Assembly: GCA_903923135.1 (NCBI GenBank)
Contig: CAIXWN010000102.1
Location: 1-34,965, forward strand
Length of the DNA: 34,965 nt
Direction: 5' to 3'
Origin: an uncultured Caulobacteraceae bacterium
GTDB lineage: Bacteria; Pseudomonadota; Alphaproteobacteria; Caulobacterales; Caulobacteraceae
The notes beneath the pieces are model-generated. The model was given only the letters and a program-made list of their open reading frames with translations, had not been told where the DNA came from and did not search any database. Within the stretch, counting starts at the first letter, position 1; each line of letters opens with the position of its first letter. Positions 23,956 through 32,889 of the stretch are shown here, piece after piece. The translations under genes and the position numbers were made by a program.

Positions 23956-26394
23956 TCAGTATTTGACCGAGGCGGCCAGACCGATGGTCCGGGGACGCAG
24001 CGTCGTCGCCTCAAAGAGAGTCGTGGCCGAGTCCTGGTGGGTCAGGCCCAGCCGCGGGTGGGCGTTGAGCAGGTTGTTGGCGAACAGCGCCACGTCCCAC
24101 TGCCCGACGGTCACGCCCGAGCGCAACGAGACCTGATGCGTCGCAGGATTGGGAACCAGGCCAGAATCATAGAACGCCGTGTTGGGATCCTCGTTGGGGA
24201 TTGGCGCCGTTCGCTTGCTGCTGAACTCATAGTCCAGCCGCACGAAGGCGTCCTTCCCCAGGGCGGTGAAGTTGTACTGGCCCGCCAGGGTTACCGTCCA
24301 CGGCGCGACATCCAGCGAGTCTCCCTTCACATCCAGGACGTCGCCGTTGGCGTCCAGGGCGGTCTTGGAGAACTTGGCGTCCGTGTATCCAACGCTCAAC
24401 TCAATGTCCAAGGCCTTGGTAACCTGCCACTGCGACTGTAAGTCAAAGCCTTGGCTGACCGCCTCGCCTGCGTTCGTCGTGAACTGTATTCCGCAGGACG
24501 GAACATAAAACGCCTGCTGGATGTTGCTCCAGCGGATGTAGTAGGCGCTCGCCGACACCTGCAGTTTGCGATCGAAGAAGCGGTCCTTGGTGCCCGCCTC
24601 ATAGCTCCACACGGAGTCCGAATTGTAGGACGTCGGGAAACCCGATCCGCAGTTGGGCGGCAACGGCGGCGTCGCACCGCCAATCCGGTATCCCTTCGAG
24701 GCCGTGGCGTAGACCAGGTCGTTCGGGGTCAACTGATAGGACAGGCTGAATTTCGGCGTGAACGGGTGTTCGCTTTTTCCACCGGCCGCCAATCCGCCGT
24801 TGTCGAAACTGGGCGGTCCGCCAAGCAAATCCTGGGGACCGTCGTTGGTGTTGGCGAAGGCGAATTTGGTCCAGGCGTATCGCAGTCCGACGTTGAATTT
24901 CAGCTGGCTGGTGATGGCGTAGGTCGCGTCGAGGAACAGGGCTTCCTGACTGTCCTTGGCGCGTGTGTTGTTGATATAGTCGTCGCCGTTGGGGAGCAGA
25001 TTCTCACCCCAGGCGGTGAGCATGTCCTCACCCCAGAGCAACTGGGTCAACTGCGGCAGCATCGGGTCGCGAATCTCTTCCTTACTCTGCTGTCTGTTGA
25101 ACGAATAGAAGAACCCTGCCGTCCACTGCAACCGGGCCTCCGGAGTGTTAGATTGGACGCGGATTTCCTGGGTGAAGTTCTGCTGTGCGTTGGTGATCAG
25201 GTTCTGAGCGTAGTAGTTGGCCATGCCCGGCACGTTCGGACCCGTGGGCGTCAGCAGCGGGTATTGGGCTCCACAATTGTTCTCACAGGCGTTGCCCTGC
25301 GGGTCGATCGCATAATCAAGACCGTACTGGTTGATCGCCGGATCGGACGAAAGGAAATGCTGAAAAAATGAGAGGTTATAAAGCGTTCCGCTATAGCCAT
25401 TGACGTGTTCGAGACGATCATAGTAGGCTGTATTGGAAATTATCTTCACTGGCCCCAAATTGTATTCGATCTTCAGGGTGGGCAAGTAGAACCGATCCGG
25501 GTCGGCCATGCGATCGGGCGTACCGCTTCGATAGTTGCCTGGACTGGAGACGCCCACCCAGTAGTTGTCGTAGTTGTGCTGATCTCGCTTCTGGTAGTCG
25601 ATCGCCGGGGTGATCAAGAGGTCCTTGTTGGGCGCCCAGGTCAGCGCGCCTCGGAGGGCATAGGTGTCGGTCCGGTTGGCGTTGCGGTCGGTCACCGCGA
25701 GGGTCTGATAGTCCACCCGGTTGATCCAGCCTCCATCCCGGCGTCCCCAGGCGCTGATGCGGAATCCAAGCCTGTCCTGGACTAGCGGGCCGCCCTCGGC
25801 GAGGCCGCCCTCGTAGCTGGCGCCGCCGTTCTCGGTGAAGGCCAGTTCGCTGTGGGCGAAGCCGGAGAAATGGGTCAGGCTGGGCTGGTTGGTGATGTAG
25901 CGGACGGTGCCGCCTTCCGAACCGGCCCCGAACAGGGTTCCCTGCGGCCCCCGCAGCACTTCCACCCGGCTCAAATCGAACACCGATGGCAGGGTGTTGT
26001 TGGCGTTGAGCCCCAGGTTTCTGACCTGCACCGGCGCGTCATCGATGTAGACGCCCGTCGTGCCTGAACCGGCAGTCGAACTGATGCCGCGAATGGAGAT
26101 ATCGTGGCTTTCTTCGGCGAACGTGACTCCGGGGGTGAACTTCGCCACATCGGCGAAGGACTTGATACCCTGGATTTCCATCTTGGCGGCCGTGAAGGCG
26201 CTGACGCTCTCAGGAACCTTGCTGAGCGTTTCTTCCTTGCGCGTAGCTGTGACGACGATCTCGCCAACATCGGTGGGCGCCGAGGCCGAGGTCGTTCCTG
26301 CGGCCGCGGCGGCCGCGGCGCTGGTGACCAAAAGCAAGGGACCCATCGCCACCGTCGTAAGAGCCGCCCGCCACCAGACTCCGCGCTTCATCAT
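23956..26394 (-). CDS. TonB-dependent outer-membrane receptor
   Basis: An 812-residue outer-membrane importer. A signal peptide covers about residues 1-32 (MKRGVWWRAALTTVAMGPLL then Ala-rich). A TonB-box-like EIVVTATRKEE follows at 45-55, then the plug domain with IRGISS, GVYIDDAPV and RVEVLRGPQGTLFGAGSEGGTVRYIT (about 58-170), and a beta-barrel ending in SVKY, with a C-terminal aromatic residue as usual. Starts ATG 26394 or 26391 are equivalent; the upstream Arg-rich extension is rejected. It belongs to the large group of alphaproteobacterial receptors whose substrates are often not iron. Coupled to the aminotransferase gene, uptake of an amine-containing compound is a reasonable but unproven guess. 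Confidence 0.93.
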   Translation of the reverse strand: MMKRGVWWRAALTTVAMGPLLLVTSAAAAAAAGTTSASAPTDVGEIVVTATRKEETLSKVPESVSAFTAAKMEIQGIKSFADVAKFTPGVTFAEESHDISIRGISSTAGSGTTGVYIDDAPVQVRNLGLNANNTLPSVFDLSRVEVLRGPQGTLFGAGSEGGTVRYITNQPSLTHFSGFAHSELAFTENGGASYEGGLAEGGPLVQDRLGFRISAWGRRDGGWINRVDYQTLAVTDRNANRTDTYALRGALTWAPNKDLLITPAIDYQKRDQHNYDNYWVGVSSPGNYRSGTPDRMADPDRFYLPTLKIEYNLGPVKIISNTAYYDRLEHVNGYSGTLYNLSFFQHFLSSDPAINQYGLDYAIDPQGNACENNCGAQYPLLTPTGPNVPGMANYYAQNLITNAQQNFTQEIRVQSNTPEARLQWTAGFFYSFNRQQSKEEIRDPMLPQLTQLLWGEDMLTAWGENLLPNGDDYINNTRAKDSQEALFLDATYAITSQLKFNVGLRYAWTKFAFANTNDGPQDLLGGPPSFDNGGLAAGGKSEHPFTPKFSLSYQLTPNDLVYATASKGYRIGGATPPLPPNCGSGFPTSYNSDSVWSYEAGTKDRFFDRKLQVSASAYYIRWSNIQQAFYVPSCGIQFTTNAGEAVSQGFDLQSQWQVTKALDIELSVGYTDAKFSKTALDANGDVLDVKGDSLDVAPWTVTLAGQYNFTALGKDAFVRLDYEFSSKRTAPIPNEDPNTAFYDSGLVPNPATHQVSLRSGVTVGQWDVALFANNLLNAHPRLGLTHQDSATTLFEATTLRPRTIGLAASVKY

Positions 26395-26751
26395 GTTCAG
26401 ACACCCTGTTTGAAACCCGTCTCGCGACCGGACCGTCCTCCTGCGCCGCCGACGCGTCAAGAGACTGTGATCACATCAAGTGTCGCAGCCTCGCCCCCCC
26501 GTCTGGCGCCTATCCGGCCGTCAGAGTATGCTCCGCTCTTGAGCTCATTTGAATAGAGGCGTTCTGGCGGGCCGCTGACGACCTGCCTCTGCATGATCAG
26601 CACGCGACATAGAGCATGGGTCGGACAGGCCCGACGCAGGACGAAGCCGGATCACAGCGGCGCGTGGCGGGCCCGCACGGCGGAGCCCTAGGGCAGGGCG
26701 CCTTGACGATCACCGCCCGCCTCCCCTCCCCCACACCCCACGAAGCCCGAC
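26395..26751. other. 357-bp divergent control region of the receptor and ligase genes
   Basis: No coding region is supported here. The region holds the palindrome at 26465-26476 and the half-site at 26650-26657. A C/T-rich tract precedes the ligase start. No convincing sigma70 pair was recognised in either direction. Confidence 0.6.
26465..26476. promoter_or_regulatory. Palindrome CTGTGATCACAT, candidate regulator site A
   Basis: It matches the palindrome CTGTGATCACAG at 11 of 12 bases and contains the perfect 10-bp palindrome TGTGATCACA. It lies 71 bp upstream of the TonB receptor start, within the divergent region. A near-identical site lies in front of the ligase-oxidase operon at 32745-32756, and a half-site GATCACAG lies at 26650-26657, 94 bp before the ligase gene on the other side. 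Binding by the GntR regulator of this cluster is inference. Confidence 0.5.
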
Positions 26752-28143
26752 ATGTCCAAGAAAACCAAAACGCAACCTACGGAACCCACGCGGATAACCA
26801 ATGTCGCAGAGGCCCGCAGATGGGCGGCGGCGCGCGGCGTGACGGAGATCGAATGTCTCGTGCCCGACCTGGCCGGGGTGGCCCGCGGCAAGATCATGCC
26901 CTCGGCGAAATTCTTCGACGACACGGCCATGGCCCTACCTTCGTCGATCTTCATGCAAACGATCTCGGGGGAATATCCCGACGAGACCGCGGAGTTCCGC
27001 TACGATCCCTCCGACGGCGATATCGAGCTGCTGCCGGATTTCGCCACCCTGTGTCTGGTGCCCTGGGCCCGCGACCCGACCGCCCAGGTGATCCATGACG
27101 CGGTCTACCATGACGGCCGGGCCGTCGAGATTGCACCCCGCCAGGTGCTCAAGCGGGTGATCGCCCTCTATCATGAACAGGGATGGGTCCCGGTGGTCGC
27201 CCCGGAGATCGAATTCTATCTCGTCAAGCGCAACACCGATCCGGACTATCCGCTGGAACCACCCATCGGCCGATCCGGGCGCGCCGAAGCGGGCCGACGC
27301 TCCTATTCGATCTCCGCGGTCAATGAGTTCGACGCCGTATTCGAGGACATCTACGCTTTCGCCGAGGCCCAACAGCTCGAGGTCGACACGCTCATCCACG
27401 AGGAGGGCGCAGCGCAGATGGAGATCAACCTGCGTCACGGCGACCCCCTGACCCTCTCGGACCAGGTGTTCCTGCTGAAGCGGACGATCCGCGAGGCCGC
27501 CCTGGCCCACGACATCTACGCCACCTTCATGGCCAAACCGATCGCCCACGAACCCGGTTCGGCCATGCACATTCACCAGTCGATCCTGTCGGCGGCCACG
27601 GGCGAGAACATCTTCACCGACGCGGACGGGCGGCCCACCCCGGAATTCTTCCACTATCTGGCCGGCCAGCAGCGCTATGTGCCAGCCGTCACCTGCATGC
27701 TGGCGCCCTATGTGAACTCCTACCGCCGGCTGGTGAAAGGCCTCTCCGCGCCGGTGAATGTGCAATGGGGATATGACAACCGCACCACCGGACTGCGCAT
27801 CCCGCCCTCGTCGGCCGCCAACCGCCGGGTGGAGAACCGGGTGCCGTCCTCAGACGCCAACCCCTATCTCGCGATGGCCGCGTCCCTCGCCTGCGGCTAC
27901 CTGGGATTGACCCGCCACCTCACGCCAAGCGAGCCGGTCAGCGGCTCGGCCAGGTCGGAGGAGTTCGACCTGCCCGTAGGTCTCCTCGAAGCCGTCGGCC
28001 TGTTCGAGGAAACCGAGGAGCTCGCCGAGGTGTTCGGACGCAGCTTCCTCACCACCTTCGCCGCAGTGAAACGGGCAGAGTTCGCCACCTTCATGCGGGT
28101 CATCAGCCCGTGGGAGCGCGAGTTTCTGCTGCTGAACGTCTGA
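26752..28143 (+). CDS. Glutamine synthetase-family ligase, gamma-glutamylpolyamine synthetase-like (PuuA type), copy 1
   Basis: A 463-residue ATP-dependent ligase of the glutamine synthetase fold. PuuA-type members join glutamate to putrescine or another amine as the first step of gamma-glutamylated amine breakdown. Metal and substrate motifs are present: E152 and E154 (PEIEFYL), E217/E218 and E224 (HEEGAAQMEIN), GSAMHIHQS at 269-277 (H273, H275), GLRIP with R349, and the NRRVENRVP stretch near 357-365. It lacks the adenylylation Tyr region of housekeeping GlnA and is much closer to PuuA. Start ATG 26752 has only a weak GAAG upstream. It ends 6 bp before the convergent flavoprotein gene. A second paralog lies 3.2 kb away. 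Confidence 0.9.
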   Translation: MSKKTKTQPTEPTRITNVAEARRWAAARGVTEIECLVPDLAGVARGKIMPSAKFFDDTAMALPSSIFMQTISGEYPDETAEFRYDPSDGDIELLPDFATLCLVPWARDPTAQVIHDAVYHDGRAVEIAPRQVLKRVIALYHEQGWVPVVAPEIEFYLVKRNTDPDYPLEPPIGRSGRAEAGRRSYSISAVNEFDAVFEDIYAFAEAQQLEVDTLIHEEGAAQMEINLRHGDPLTLSDQVFLLKRTIREAALAHDIYATFMAKPIAHEPGSAMHIHQSILSAATGENIFTDADGRPTPEFFHYLAGQQRYVPAVTCMLAPYVNSYRRLVKGLSAPVNVQWGYDNRTTGLRIPPSSAANRRVENRVPSSDANPYLAMAASLACGYLGLTRHLTPSEPVSGSARSEEFDLPVGLLEAVGLFEETEELAEVFGRSFLTTFAAVKRAEFATFMRVISPWEREFLLLNV

Positions 28144-28149
28144 GGCCGC

Positions 28150-30096
28150 CTACAGGGCCAGGATCTCGCCGACCGCCCGATGGGCCTGATCGATCGCGCA
28201 GTCCGTATAGGCCGCGGCGCCGGCGTCGGAGTTTGCGATCGTTATGCGACCAAAGCGGGCGCGTCCGATGACGTTGGGCTGCTGTTCGAGGGGCAGCGGC
28301 TCGTCCCACAGGGGATTCCATTCCGGCGCATATCCGTGCGGCCAGCGATTGACCGTGATGGCGGTGATGTCGCGGGCCGGATCGAAGCCGCCCGCCGCCA
28401 GAGTGCGGCCCAGCTGGGCGCGGACTTCCCGCTCGAAAGTCTCGAAGCTGGTTGACATCAGCTCCGCGCGACCCGCCCGGTTCTGATCAAACTCGGACAG
28501 ACCCGGCTTGCACGGCGTACGGGTCATGTGAATCAGGATCGGTCGCTCCGGTGAGCGCTCGGCTGTGTAGCCGCCGATATCCACCGGCCAGTTCAGACCG
28601 AACGAGGAGTGATAGCCGCCGGGAGACATGACGCTGGAGACCCCCAGGCGGTGGAATGCCATCCAGTTGCGGATGGCCACGCTAGTATAGACCAGAGGCG
28701 TCTTGACCACCTTGTGCAAGGCCGCCCTCTGTTTGGCGGGAAGCTCGGGGCAGAGGTAGGGAATCATCATGTTCCACGAGGCCAGCACACAGGCCCTGGC
28801 GGTGACGCGGTAGACCCCGTCGCCGCGGGCGTAGGCCAGTTCAACGCCGCGCGACGCACCCGGTTCGCCGAGGTTGCGCGCCCGCACGCAGAGGCTCGAG
28901 AGCCTGATCCTGACGTCCTGCCCCGAGCGGTCCAGACGCGAATAATCGGCCTGCGCGGTGACAACATCCCGGCAGTCGCTCCCCGGTATGGCCGAGGGAA
29001 TAAGGCTGCGGACGAGAAGCCGGGCGATGGAGGCGTTGCCATCCGGGAAGTGGAACACATAGGAGCCGCCCTCGACATAGCCGGCCGGCGTGAAGCTCAT
29101 CCTCGGGGCGGCGTGGGGATCGAGCCCCATGCCCTGGAACCCGGGCATCCCGAATCCCCAGCAGTCCAGGGCCGAGACCGCGTCGATGCCGACGCCCCAC
29201 TCGCCCTGGGTGTGACTCTGATAGAAATCGGCCACGATCGGGGCGACCCGGGCCACCGTCAGCAAAAACGCACGGTAACTGATGCGCGAGAGGCGGTCCT
29301 TTTTTTCGGCGGAGGTCACGCCAGGCATGTAGTCGACCTTACCGGTCTCGATCCGCAGAATATCGGCCTGCGCCCCGGACGGCAGGGGCGACCGGGCCAG
29401 GAAGGTCGGCCAATCGACGCCGCTGCGTGCGAAGCGGGAGGGCGCGCCAGCGACCAGGGCGTCGGCCCCGAAGGTCTCCCGGTCGAAAAAGACCCCGGCG
29501 CGCAGGCCGAGACTTCGATAGAGGTCGTCGCGGTCGCACGCCTTGCTCAGCGCGACCGGCTCAATGCCCAGCGAACGCAGCAGGCCGTCCGCCACGCTGC
29601 TGTAGGGACGCGGACTGTCGATTTCGAGCGTCCCGCCATTGAGGAGATGCAGCTTGCCGTCCAGGCGGAACTCGTTTCGCTTGGCATGGCCTCCGAAGTC
29701 GTCGTGGTTATCGAGAATCAGGATGCGCGCGCCGGGCCTGGCGTCGCGATAGAAACGGGCCGCGGCCAGACCGCTGATCCCGCCGCCGACGACCACCAGA
29801 TCATAGGTCTCTCCGGTCTCGCGCATGCCGGCGGCCGGGGACCAGAAGTCGCCGTCCCTTAGATGGTGGGCGTTTTCGAACGAACCCGGATGACTGCCGC
29901 GAAGGCCGTTCAGACGCGGCGGATCATAGCCCGGCTCGTTCTGCGGCCAGGCTGCGGAGCCCTGCGCGGCATCGGCCGAACACGCGACGCCGGCGCCCAA
30001 AGCGCCGATGGTCATCGCCACGCCGTTGAGGAAGTCCCGCCGATCGATCGGGCGGTTCATGCCCAACCCATCATCCTCACGCCGTCCGTCGCCCAT
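28150..30096 (-). CDS. Tat-exported FAD amine dehydrogenase, spermidine dehydrogenase-like
   Basis: A 648-residue flavoprotein. The N-terminus carries a twin-arginine motif, DRRDFLNG (R19-R20), followed by a hydrophobic run and an Ala-rich cleavage region near 40-45, so it is predicted to be folded, FAD-loaded and exported by Tat. The FAD-binding VVVGGGISGLAAARFYRD is at 101-118 and HDDFGGHAKRNEF follows. The overall shape (Tat signal, late Rossmann fold, length about 620-650) agrees with the Pseudomonas SpdH type, which oxidises spermidine in the periplasm. ATG 30096 is chosen because AGGGG lies 8 bases upstream and it begins 10 bp after the PuuB-like stop; ATG 30060 is an alternative that shortens the Tat n-region. 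Substrate assignment is by family and neighbours. Confidence 0.85.
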   Translation of the reverse strand: MGDGRREDDGLGMNRPIDRRDFLNGVAMTIGALGAGVACSADAAQGSAAWPQNEPGYDPPRLNGLRGSHPGSFENAHHLRDGDFWSPAAGMRETGETYDLVVVGGGISGLAAARFYRDARPGARILILDNHDDFGGHAKRNEFRLDGKLHLLNGGTLEIDSPRPYSSVADGLLRSLGIEPVALSKACDRDDLYRSLGLRAGVFFDRETFGADALVAGAPSRFARSGVDWPTFLARSPLPSGAQADILRIETGKVDYMPGVTSAEKKDRLSRISYRAFLLTVARVAPIVADFYQSHTQGEWGVGIDAVSALDCWGFGMPGFQGMGLDPHAAPRMSFTPAGYVEGGSYVFHFPDGNASIARLLVRSLIPSAIPGSDCRDVVTAQADYSRLDRSGQDVRIRLSSLCVRARNLGEPGASRGVELAYARGDGVYRVTARACVLASWNMMIPYLCPELPAKQRAALHKVVKTPLVYTSVAIRNWMAFHRLGVSSVMSPGGYHSSFGLNWPVDIGGYTAERSPERPILIHMTRTPCKPGLSEFDQNRAGRAELMSTSFETFEREVRAQLGRTLAAGGFDPARDITAITVNRWPHGYAPEWNPLWDEPLPLEQQPNVIGRARFGRITIANSDAGAAAYTDCAIDQAHRAVGEILAL

Positions 30097-30106
30097 TTCG
30101 ATGCCC

Positions 30107-31387
30107 CTACAGCCGGTCGCGCAGGGCGTACCACAACATGCCCAGCACATGCAGCGGGCCGCGGAGCGCCACACCGCCCGGAAACGGCGGGGGCTCTAGC
30201 GAGGCGAAGAGGTCGAACCGCCGGGTCTGTCCCTGCAGCGCCTCGACCAACAGCTTGCCCGCCAGGGTGGACAGGATTACGCCAAGGCCAGAATAGCCGT
30301 GGGCGAACAGCACCTCGCCCTGCCGGCCGACGTGCGGCAACCGTGTCCGGGTCACCGAAACCAGACCACCCCAGGCATGGGCAATCGGCACGCCGCGCAA
30401 CTGCGGAAACACCGCCTCCATATGTCCGCGGACAAACGCGGCCATGTCGCGCGGCGGATCGGGCGTATAGCGCTCGCCGCCGCCAAAGATGAGTCGGCCG
30501 TCTGCGCTCAGGCGGTAGTAGTTGACCACAAAACGGCTGTCGGAGACGGCGACATCGTGCGGAATTAGTCCAACCGGGTCTTTCAGGGGCCGCGTGGCCG
30601 CCACGTAATTGGCCACCGGCATGATGCGGCTGTTCACCCTGGGCGCCAGGCCTTCGAGGAGGGCGTCGCCGGCGAGGACCGCGTGGCGGGCGCGCACGCT
30701 CCCACTCGCGCACTGAACCCGCACACCGCCAGCTGCGCTCAGTCCGGAGACGGGCGAGTGCTCAAAGATCGTCACCCCCGCGGCGAGCGCCGCGCGGGCG
30801 AGTCCGAGCGTATAGTTCAAAGGATGCATGTGGCCGCCCCGGTGATCGAGAAGGCCGCCGCTGTAGGCCGTCGCTACCTGCGCTCGCGCGTCAGCCGCCG
30901 ACAGGAGGTCCACGTGCGGATAGTTCATCGCCGTGGCCAGACATTCCGCCTCGGCCGCCATCCAACGCAGATCCTTGTCCCTGGCGGCGCCCAGAAGGTG
31001 GCCCGTGGTCTTCAGGTCGCAGGCAATACCGTATTCGTCGATAAGGCCCGTCACTAGGTCTCTCGCCTCGAACGCCAGGTCGAGCAGGGCGCGGGCGCGT
31101 TCAACGCCGAACGCCCGCACCAGTTCGACGGCGCCCTTGCGCAGCCCCGGAATCATCTGGCCCCCGTTGCGCCCCGATGCGCCCCAGCCGACGCGTCCGC
31201 CTTCGAGAATGATCACCGAGAGGCCGGCGCGGGCCGCATGAAGAGCGGCCGACAATCCCGTACATCCGGCCCCGACAACCACCAGATCCGCCCGGTGATC
31301 GCCGGCCAGAGTGGGACGGTCCTGCCACGCGTTCGCGGTCGCCGCGTAATAGGACGACGTCATGGCCAGGGTGTCGTTGAAGCCCAC
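30107..31387 (-). CDS. PuuB-like gamma-glutamylputrescine oxidase (DAO-family FAD oxidoreductase)
   Basis: A 426-residue FAD oxidoreductase, the same length as E. coli PuuB. SSYYAATAN (about 11-19) is the typical PuuB opening, followed by LVVVGAGCTGLSAALHAARAG with GxGxxG at 39-44 and GWGASGRNGGQMIPGL (67-82). PuuB oxidises gamma-glutamylputrescine to gamma-glutamyl-gamma-aminobutyraldehyde, giving H2O2 and ammonia. GTG 31387 is chosen because GAAGG lies about 8 bases upstream and it follows the ligase stop by 2 bp; ATG 31363 would shorten the protein by 8 residues and has no ribosome site. It is translated between the ligase and the Tat flavoprotein in one operon. Confidence 0.88.
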   Translation of the reverse strand: MGFNDTLAMTSSYYAATANAWQDRPTLAGDHRADLVVVGAGCTGLSAALHAARAGLSVIILEGGRVGWGASGRNGGQMIPGLRKGAVELVRAFGVERARALLDLAFEARDLVTGLIDEYGIACDLKTTGHLLGAARDKDLRWMAAEAECLATAMNYPHVDLLSAADARAQVATAYSGGLLDHRGGHMHPLNYTLGLARAALAAGVTIFEHSPVSGLSAAGGVRVQCASGSVRARHAVLAGDALLEGLAPRVNSRIMPVANYVAATRPLKDPVGLIPHDVAVSDSRFVVNYYRLSADGRLIFGGGERYTPDPPRDMAAFVRGHMEAVFPQLRGVPIAHAWGGLVSVTRTRLPHVGRQGEVLFAHGYSGLGVILSTLAGKLLVEALQGQTRRFDLFASLEPPPFPGGVALRGPLHVLGMLWYALRDRL

Positions 31388-31389
31388 AG

Positions 31390-32736
31390 TCAGACCTTCA
31401 GCAACAAATGATCGCGCTCCCAAGAGCTGATCACGCCACGATAGGCCTCAAGCTCCGCCTCCTTGATGGCCGCGAACGAGCGGAAGAAGGTCTCGCCCAG
31501 CAGGGCGCGGACAGGGGCGCAGGCGCTGAACCGCTCCATGGCCTCCTCCAGAGTCTTGGGCAGGGTACGGGCATGATGATAGGCGTTGCCGCCCTCAGGG
31601 GCCGTGGGTTCGATGGCCTCCTCGACCCCCAGGTAGCCGCAGATAAGCGCCGCAGCCATGGCCAGATAGGGATTGGCGTCGGCCCCGGGCAGGCGGTTCT
31701 CGATTCGGCGGTTTTCCCGATCCGACAGTGGCACGCGCAGACCGCACGACCGGTTGTCGCGCCCCCACTGAACATTGATCGGCGCGCTGTGGCTGGGCCG
31801 CATGCGGCGGAAGGAATTGACGTTCGGAGCGAACAGCGGCGCCACCCGCGGCAGATAGGTCTGCAAGCCACCGATGAACCGCCGGAACACCAGGCTGTCC
31901 TCGCCTGACGGGTCGGCGAACAGGTTGACACCGGTGGCGTCGTCCACGACCGAGATGTGCAGGTGCATGGCGCTGCCGGGCTGGTGCTCCATAGGCTTCG
32001 CCATAAAGGTGCCGTAGACGCCGTGGTTTAGCGCGACTTGGCGGACTATGCGTTTGAACACCAACACCTGATCAGACAGCGTCACGGCATCCCCGTGGAT
32101 GAAATTCACCTCAAGCTGCGCCGCCCCCGACTCATGGATCATGGTGTCGACATCCAGGGCGGCGATTTCCGAGTATTCGTAGATGGCGTCGATCAGGTCC
32201 TCGTATTCGGTAATCGCCTCCAGGCCATAGGGCTGCGGCGAGGTCTCGGCCCGGCCGGATCGACCGGTTGGTGAGGTCAGCGGCAGATCCGGATCGGGAT
32301 TGAGCGCCGTGAGATAGAACTCAAGCTCCGGGGCGACCACCGGACGCCAGCCCTTGGCTCGGTACAGATCGAGCACCGAGCCCAGCACATGGCGCGGCGA
32401 CGAGGCCCATGGTCGGCCGTCCGGATGGTGCGCGTCGGCGAAGACGAAGGCCGTCGGGGTCTTCATCCCCGGGGCGACCCGCGCCGTGGAAACGTCCGGA
32501 CGAAGCACCATGTCAGGGTCGGAGAAGGCTTCATCATCGCCTTCCACGTCGGCGTATTCGCCCGTGACCGTCACCGCGAAGACGCTGCTGGGCAAGCGCA
32601 GGGTTCCGTCGCGCTGGGACTGCAGCAGCTTGGCCGCCGGCAGCACCTTGCCCCGCAGCACTCCGTTCAGATCCGGAATGAGGCATTCCACCTCGGCGAT
32701 GCCGTTTTCCTTGACCCAACGCGTCAGTTCGTCCAT
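31390..32736 (-). CDS. Glutamine synthetase-family ligase, gamma-glutamylpolyamine synthetase-like (PuuA type), copy 2
   Basis: A 448-residue paralog of copy 1, with the same ordered motifs: E137 and E139 (PELEFYL), HESGAAQLEVN (E202, E209), GSAMHLHIS at 254-262 (H258, H260), NRSCGLRVP and ENRRIENRLPGADANPYLAMAAA. It begins at ATG 32736 after AGGAG and heads the operon ligase, PuuB-like oxidase, Tat flavoprotein. The extension upstream to 32796 is not supported. The two copies differ most in the segment after residue 60 and in the C-terminal third, which may mean different amine substrates; this is inference. Known members join glutamate to putrescine, spermidine or ethanolamine. Confidence 0.9.
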   Translation of the reverse strand: MDELTRWVKENGIAEVECLIPDLNGVLRGKVLPAAKLLQSQRDGTLRLPSSVFAVTVTGEYADVEGDDEAFSDPDMVLRPDVSTARVAPGMKTPTAFVFADAHHPDGRPWASSPRHVLGSVLDLYRAKGWRPVVAPELEFYLTALNPDPDLPLTSPTGRSGRAETSPQPYGLEAITEYEDLIDAIYEYSEIAALDVDTMIHESGAAQLEVNFIHGDAVTLSDQVLVFKRIVRQVALNHGVYGTFMAKPMEHQPGSAMHLHISVVDDATGVNLFADPSGEDSLVFRRFIGGLQTYLPRVAPLFAPNVNSFRRMRPSHSAPINVQWGRDNRSCGLRVPLSDRENRRIENRLPGADANPYLAMAAALICGYLGVEEAIEPTAPEGGNAYHHARTLPKTLEEAMERFSACAPVRALLGETFFRSFAAIKEAELEAYRGVISSWERDHLLLKV

Positions 32737-32744
32737 CGCCGCTC

Positions 32745-32756
32745 CTGCGATCACAG
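32745..32756. promoter_or_regulatory. Palindrome CTGCGATCACAG, candidate regulator site B
   Basis: It matches CTGTGATCACAG at 11 of 12 bases. It lies 9-20 bp upstream of the copy 2 ligase start and touches its AGGAG ribosome site, in the 153-bp spacer divergent from the GntR gene. Together with site A at 26465 it suggests one regulator for the cluster. Its closeness to the start codon fits roadblock repression, if real. Confidence 0.5.
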
Positions 32757-32889
32757 ATTGGAACCGTTCTTCCCGCGGATCGCCCCCCGGCGTCAATGCC
32801 CGGCGACGCGCGCGGCTTTACCAATCGGCGACTTGTGGGAATAAAGGCCCGTCGTCACGGCCCCTGCCCGACGCGGAACACGAGATCGA

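Noticed and set aside
28609-29862. 417-codon rightward reading frame
   Set aside because: It lies antisense inside the flavoprotein gene, which has clear FAD and Tat motifs. Long antisense frames are common in GC-rich DNA; this one has no recognisable domain.
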